A DNA stretch of 10,970 bases from assembly GCA_028565635.1 (NCBI GenBank), contig JAOXYB010057767.1:1-10970 (forward strand), written 5' to 3'. Below the pieces are notes generated by a model. The model saw nothing but the letters and a program-made list of their open reading frames with translations, made no database searches and had not been told where the DNA came from. Shown here piece by piece: positions 7,691-10,970 of this stretch (position 1 is its first letter; each line of letters begins with the position of its first letter). The stretch comes from Phoronis ovalis (taxonomy: Eukaryota > Phoronida > Phoronidae). A program made the translations under genes and the position numbers.

Positions 7691-8013
7691 TATGAAATGA
7701 AGAGAGGTGGAAAGATGCCTCCATATATAGTCTGACGACAGAGTATCATTTCAGAATGAGGTATATATTGTATATTAGATGATCCCTATCGGAAAAGAAT
7801 GACACTGGCTGACTGCATTCCAATATTTGTCTAGTGTTTGCTGACCAGCTTGATTCTTCCGGGGTTGGAGGATTTACTGATTATGTTGAGGTAAGTGACA
7901 GTTGCAGGGTAGTGTGATCAATGAAGTTTCGGACCAATGAACCTTCGGACCAATGAATCTTTGGACCAATAAGCTATCGGACCAATGAACCTACGGACTA
8001 TCGAGCTGACCCC

Positions 8014-8123
8014 TTATTTTAGACGATGTTCTTAAAAGCATCGAGGTTACACCAGTGTAAGGCCTGGATTAACTGTGGAATATGCATAGTAATAGGTACA
8101 CCTATAAATCTCGATCTACCTAC
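8014..8123 (-). other. 5' end of the intron between discoidin modules
   Basis: Intronic sequence between the foldback element and the donor of the 8274-8124 exon. A TACC-rich stretch (8116-8130) holds several overlapping GT donor candidates. Confidence 0.5.
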
Positions 8124-8274
8124 CTACACCAATGATGTCCATATTTAGAGCACAGACGTTTGGTTCACAATGTGTTGGTTGTATTCTCACTGAGGTCATC
8201 ACAGTTGGTGTGTGCAGCCAGTTGAAAATAGTGGACATAGATGGGTCATTGTCAGAAGGTATGCCAACAAAGCT
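8124..8274 (-). CDS. Discoidin (F5/8C) module, C-terminal exon of an upstream copy
   Basis: After the acceptor TTTAATTTCAG, the exon opens in phase 0 with SFVGIPSDNDPS and closes with VMTSVRIQPT, then NVCALNMDIIG. This is the same architecture as the exon at 3637-3493 (VRLVIPV then ALRFDLLG) and fits the family's FxGN.D opening and VRI.P, then LR.ELLG closing strands. The preferred donor is TAG|GTAGGT (exon end 8124); TTG|GTGTAG would end it at 8130. Both are phase 1 and join directly to the phase 1 acceptor at 4940, giving Asp at the junction. Two cysteines (in THCEPNVC) lie near the end. The first two exons of this module were not found between 8275 and 10970; they may lie upstream, or the module may be a remnant. 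Confidence 0.72.
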
Positions 8275-8377
8275 CTGAAATTAAATACTTCCAACATAAT
8301 TTAACATAGCCAGGAAAGCAAACCACGCTTGAAAAATTGCATATTTAACTGCACCTGTATATGGTTAATTTGAATAT
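8275..8377 (-). other. Intronic or upstream sequence
   Basis: Short AT-rich stretch between the discoidin exon and the partial transposon copy; it holds only the acceptor of that exon. Confidence 0.4.
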
Positions 8378-8548
8378 GGGGGTGTGTCGTCAATCAAAAT
8401 CCAAAAGTTTCGGTTGCAGTAGCAATCCAAAGTTTAAAAATATTTGAGCTGGCAATCCAAAGTTTAAGAATATTTGAGGTAGCAATCCATTTTTACGCCA
8501 AACAATTGATACCAACCAAATTTTGAAATCTTGGATACATATCAAACT
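8378..8548 (+). mobile_element. Partial copy of the inverted-repeat element
   Basis: This copy aligns with the left half of the 5328-5730 element: GGGGGTGTGTCG, then CAATCAAAATCC, three GTAGCAATCCAAAGTTTAA-like units, a CCATTTTTACGCC block and a GATACCAACCAAATTTTG block. Both termini are missing, so it is a truncated remnant in the same orientation as the complete copy. Confidence 0.75.
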
Positions 8549-9500
8549 CCAGCAAATAACCACTTGTGACATACAGGCATAGTTTTAATAGATACCAACT
8601 ACTGACTAACAACCCTGATACTGTATTGATGCCAAGTTATGAATAATGTGAACAAAAATGTACCAAAACTTTATTAATAAAATACATTTTATGATTTAGC
8701 CTTTATCGAGGACCTTTTACCAATATTAGTGAAATGCAAGGTATCAATGAGCAGAAAACATTTTTTCAGCTCCCACATTTTAAAATTACCACAGGATATG
8801 CTTTTCACACTTCTCAAAGCCTTATTCTACTTGTTGGATATTTACTATAGGATATATGTTTAAAAAAAAAATCCATTTACAGTATTTCTTGGAAAATGCA
8901 TTTATAACAGGTATGAAAAATTAAGGTTTGTGCATTGTCAAATATTTGCTTACCACAGGGCACATAATTTACAAGTTGAGTGAATTTTACACAGGGTAGA
9001 GTTATTTATAACACGCAGTTTTCATTTATGACGGTATATTTTTGGTGACCTCTAAGCTAATAACCACAGGGCCAGGTAATTTAACCCTGGGCCATTCACC
9101 CCTACCAACATTTTTGTCAAGTACATGTACCTCACCAAAATCCGTAATCATCCCTTGATATATACATGTATGGACCCAGCAATGCGAGTAGTACTTAAAG
9201 CTAATGTTCCCCAACCTTTATATCTATACCTGGTAAATGTTGAGGTCACAATTTGTCATATTTCATAGCTCAGTTTTGCCAACCATACCAGATGTGATTT
9301 GGCCTTTCACATGGTTATAAAGCTTAGGCGCTGGACAGAACCTACCACAGCAAGGAGGTCAGTGCATTATTTTCAAAAACATGGCAACAAAAAGATTCTA
9401 TCCCCCTCCAAGATATGAACGAAAAATTGCAACCCCCTTATACCATGCACAAAAAAATGATGAGCCCTTTCCAGAAATTTGAGATACGGCTAATGTGGCT
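8549..9500. other. Non-coding, nothing recognised
   Basis: AT-rich sequence with poly-A/T runs. A 62-codon minus-strand open frame around 9026-9214 shows no recognisable family and no strong splice context. Confidence 0.4.
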
Positions 9501-9830
9501 ATTTATAGTATATTCATGCAAGCACCCAGTGAAACCAGGGGGTTCGAGGGCATGCCCCGGGAAAACTTTAATATTTTATGTGATTTCCTGCAAGCTCGGA
9601 CTATTATGCCATTAAACATTAAGCCACTTTCATACCTTGAAACTTCTTTATTTTCAGATTGTAACTTTTTTAATAAATCAAATTTCACTGCACTGTTCAG
9701 GTTATATTACTTGTTTGGGATTTTAGAGACTTCGCTGAGAAACTGCTTCAGAACTAGCCAAAAATTGAGACTTCTTTTTGACCTGATGAAGCCATTGCGG
9801 AGGAGGCATTGTCATCAAAAATGAGCACTT
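9501..9830. other. Unassigned stretch with a 109-codon open frame
   Basis: An open frame runs from 9495 to 9824 on the plus strand, but its product shows no family motif, and a 61-codon frame is open on the other strand over the same bases. A GC-rich patch at 9536-9561 holds the palindrome GGGCATGCCC (9548-9557) next to CCCGGG. The end of the stretch, GACCTGATGAAGCC (9780-9793), followed by a possible hairpin closing with GGC and TCATC near 9806-9818, looks like the tail of an old dispersed repeat. I do not call a gene. Confidence 0.35.
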
Positions 9831-10382
9831 CCTATAATTAAGAGATCAGCTTACCCAGTGCATAAATACTCCACAATCTATTATATTTAAACTTCAAAAA
9901 AGAAAGAGTACAAAATAGCTTTTTCAGACTTTTAAGTCTTAAAAGCACTCTCGGATTCTCGGACACAGCAAGCATTCTTGGGGCTCTGTGGAATGACTGT
10001 CACTTTTTTATCCTGGACAATCCATTCCACCCTGTGTTAACAGTGATCACCATCGGGCTCCATCATGGGTACCAGTGATCCTCTAGACTTTACTTCCCTT
10101 CAAGTGGATATCAATATATCTTGTCAAATCGACCACAATCTGTTATAGTCGGATGAGCCTGTAGTTCCTATATTATCTTGGATGGGATCCTCGGGACACC
10201 AACAAGTTACTGTGCCTACCCCCCGTACAACTCAGAAAATCAAAAAATTTGAGGATTTGGTTCTCTTTTTCATAAGTATAGCTAAGTACATATGCAGGCT
10301 CACCCACATGAGACTCGTTGATATTACATAATCACTGTTTAAGCGTCATCTATCTTGGCAGTGATATAATATTCTGTTTCGC
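9831..10382. other. Non-coding, nothing recognised
   Basis: Locally higher GC near 9990-10240, but all frames are interrupted by stops at about the random rate. No element termini or RNA gene are seen. Confidence 0.35.
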
Positions 10383-10682
10383 ATGTTTATGGAGTTGGAC
10401 TATTTGACCCACACGTCGCAGAGGGTTCACATGGTATCCAATGTAACATGCACAATCACTGGCATGCCACCCTGCCCTGTTTTCAACAGAGACGCGAGGC
10501 AAGACATTCCAGTTACAGATTCCCCAGGTTTTTGCTACATATATTCCTTGGAAAAAACTTGTTACTTTTGTGACATGGGCAAGTTCTCATACTCTTGTTT
10601 TATGTGTAATTCCCAACATCCAACATCCATCCATCACTTGTTCCTCCCCTGGATAACCCTCTGCCTAACCCTCAATCAGTAA
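10383..10682 (+). other. Unrecognised 99-codon open frame
   Basis: This frame is ATG-initiated with 99 codons and contains several cysteines (for example VTCTITGMPPCPVF and TCYFCDMG). It shows no signal peptide, no recognisable module and no clear splice sites. Base composition is somewhat richer in GC than the surroundings, which could mean coding sequence, an old repeat or chance. I record it as an open frame, not a gene. Confidence 0.15.
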
Positions 10683-10872
10683 CCCCAATTAATTCTTTGG
10701 TAATTCACAATCTCTATTTTTTATGAAATGTTGATCCAAATATACATTTTCAAAGGGCCTCAAAATCTATTCCCAAAATATACCCACATTTGCGTAAAAT
10801 TGCCCCAAAATATGCCAATATTCATCATTAAAGGCATTCCAACAGCTAGTGGCACATCAATCCCCAGATCAG

Positions 10873-10874
<2 letters not shown>

Positions 10875-10919
<45 letters not shown>
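10875..10919. repeat. TA dinucleotide microsatellite
   Basis: An uninterrupted run of about 22 TA repeats. The minus-strand frame that reads tyrosine-isoleucine repeats across it is an artefact. Confidence 0.97.
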
Positions 10920-10920
<1 letters not shown>

Positions 10921-10970
10921 CCATGTATATACAAACTATAAGATCCTGGGGGGTTCCATATTCCCCCATA
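10920..10970. other. Window end
   Basis: Short sequence after the microsatellite, with a GGGGGG (about 10949-10954) and a CCCCC near the end; no feature called. Confidence 0.3.

Larger units (their letters stand above)
6240..8013. mobile_element. Foldback-like element with repetitive arms
   Basis: A left arm (6240-6315) and right arm (7917-8013) are reverse complements. Both begin GGGGTC, then after four or five unmatched bases CGATAGTCCG, then tandem 16 bp units of the type GTCCGAAGGTTCATTG. On the left GTCCGAA starts at 6256, 6272, 6288 and 6304; on the right the inverse motif recurs at 7930, 7946, 7962, 7978 and 7994. Arms built from short tandem units are characteristic of foldback elements. 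The 1.6 kb interior has no transposase or other recognisable gene, but it contains a second inverted-repeat element (6835-7123) and a degenerate 116 bp repeat. The flanks TATTTTTAG (before 6238) and TTATTTTAG (after 8013) are similar, but not a clean target duplication. The element sits in the intron between discoidin modules. Confidence 0.8.

Noticed and set aside
9536-9561. GGTTCGAGG resembling a tRNA or SINE B box
   Set aside because: No A box, cloverleaf arms or acceptor stem can be placed at the right distances.
9780-9820. CTGATGA motif suggesting a hammerhead ribozyme core
   Set aside because: No GAAA follows at the needed position and the flanking stems do not form; only a simple hairpin can be drawn.
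9920-10240. Possible decayed coding region on the minus strand
   Set aside because: About five stops in roughly 110 codons is close to random expectation, and no family motif is visible.
10760-10969. 69-codon minus-strand open frame
   Set aside because: It runs through the TA microsatellite; the remaining codons show no recognisable family and look like repeat sequence.

Overview
This is a nuclear genomic window from an animal, most likely an invertebrate. It is AT-rich, has short exons split by GT-AG introns, carries extracellular modules typical of metazoans (discoidin/F5-8 type C and EGF), and is crowded with non-autonomous transposons and minisatellites. No bacterial-type gene, rRNA, tRNA or CRISPR array was seen. 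The species cannot be named from the sequence.

The only well supported gene lies on the minus strand. In transcript order the exons are 8274-8124 (C-terminal part of one discoidin module), 4939-4734, 4018-3812 and 3637-3493 (a complete second discoidin module), then 3064-2979 (start of a calcium-binding-type EGF module). All junction phases agree: the complete module is bounded by phase 1 introns and split by two phase 0 introns, so two discoidin modules and an EGF module join in frame. The product looks like a secreted or cell-surface adhesion protein. No start codon or signal peptide lies in the window, and the EGF frame stops after its fourth cysteine, so both ends are unresolved.

The rest is repeat-rich. 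Positions 1-2470 hold four minisatellites (82, 34, 26 and 58/59 bp units) and one copy of a short inverted-repeat element. A better copy (5328-5730, with a 10 bp target duplication), a partial copy (8378-8548) and a 30 bp terminal scrap (2943-2972) belong to the same family. The 3.2 kb intron between the two discoidin modules also holds a 1.77 kb foldback-like element (6240-8013), whose arms are tandem 16 bp units, with a 289 bp inverted-repeat element inside it. Positions 8550-10970 hold no gene I can support, only short open frames, a small palindrome and a TA microsatellite.

No new functional system is evident. The most unusual items are the cysteine-rich insertion in the discoidin module, the truncated EGF module beside a transposon end, the transposon end that merges into an 82 bp array, and the foldback element.
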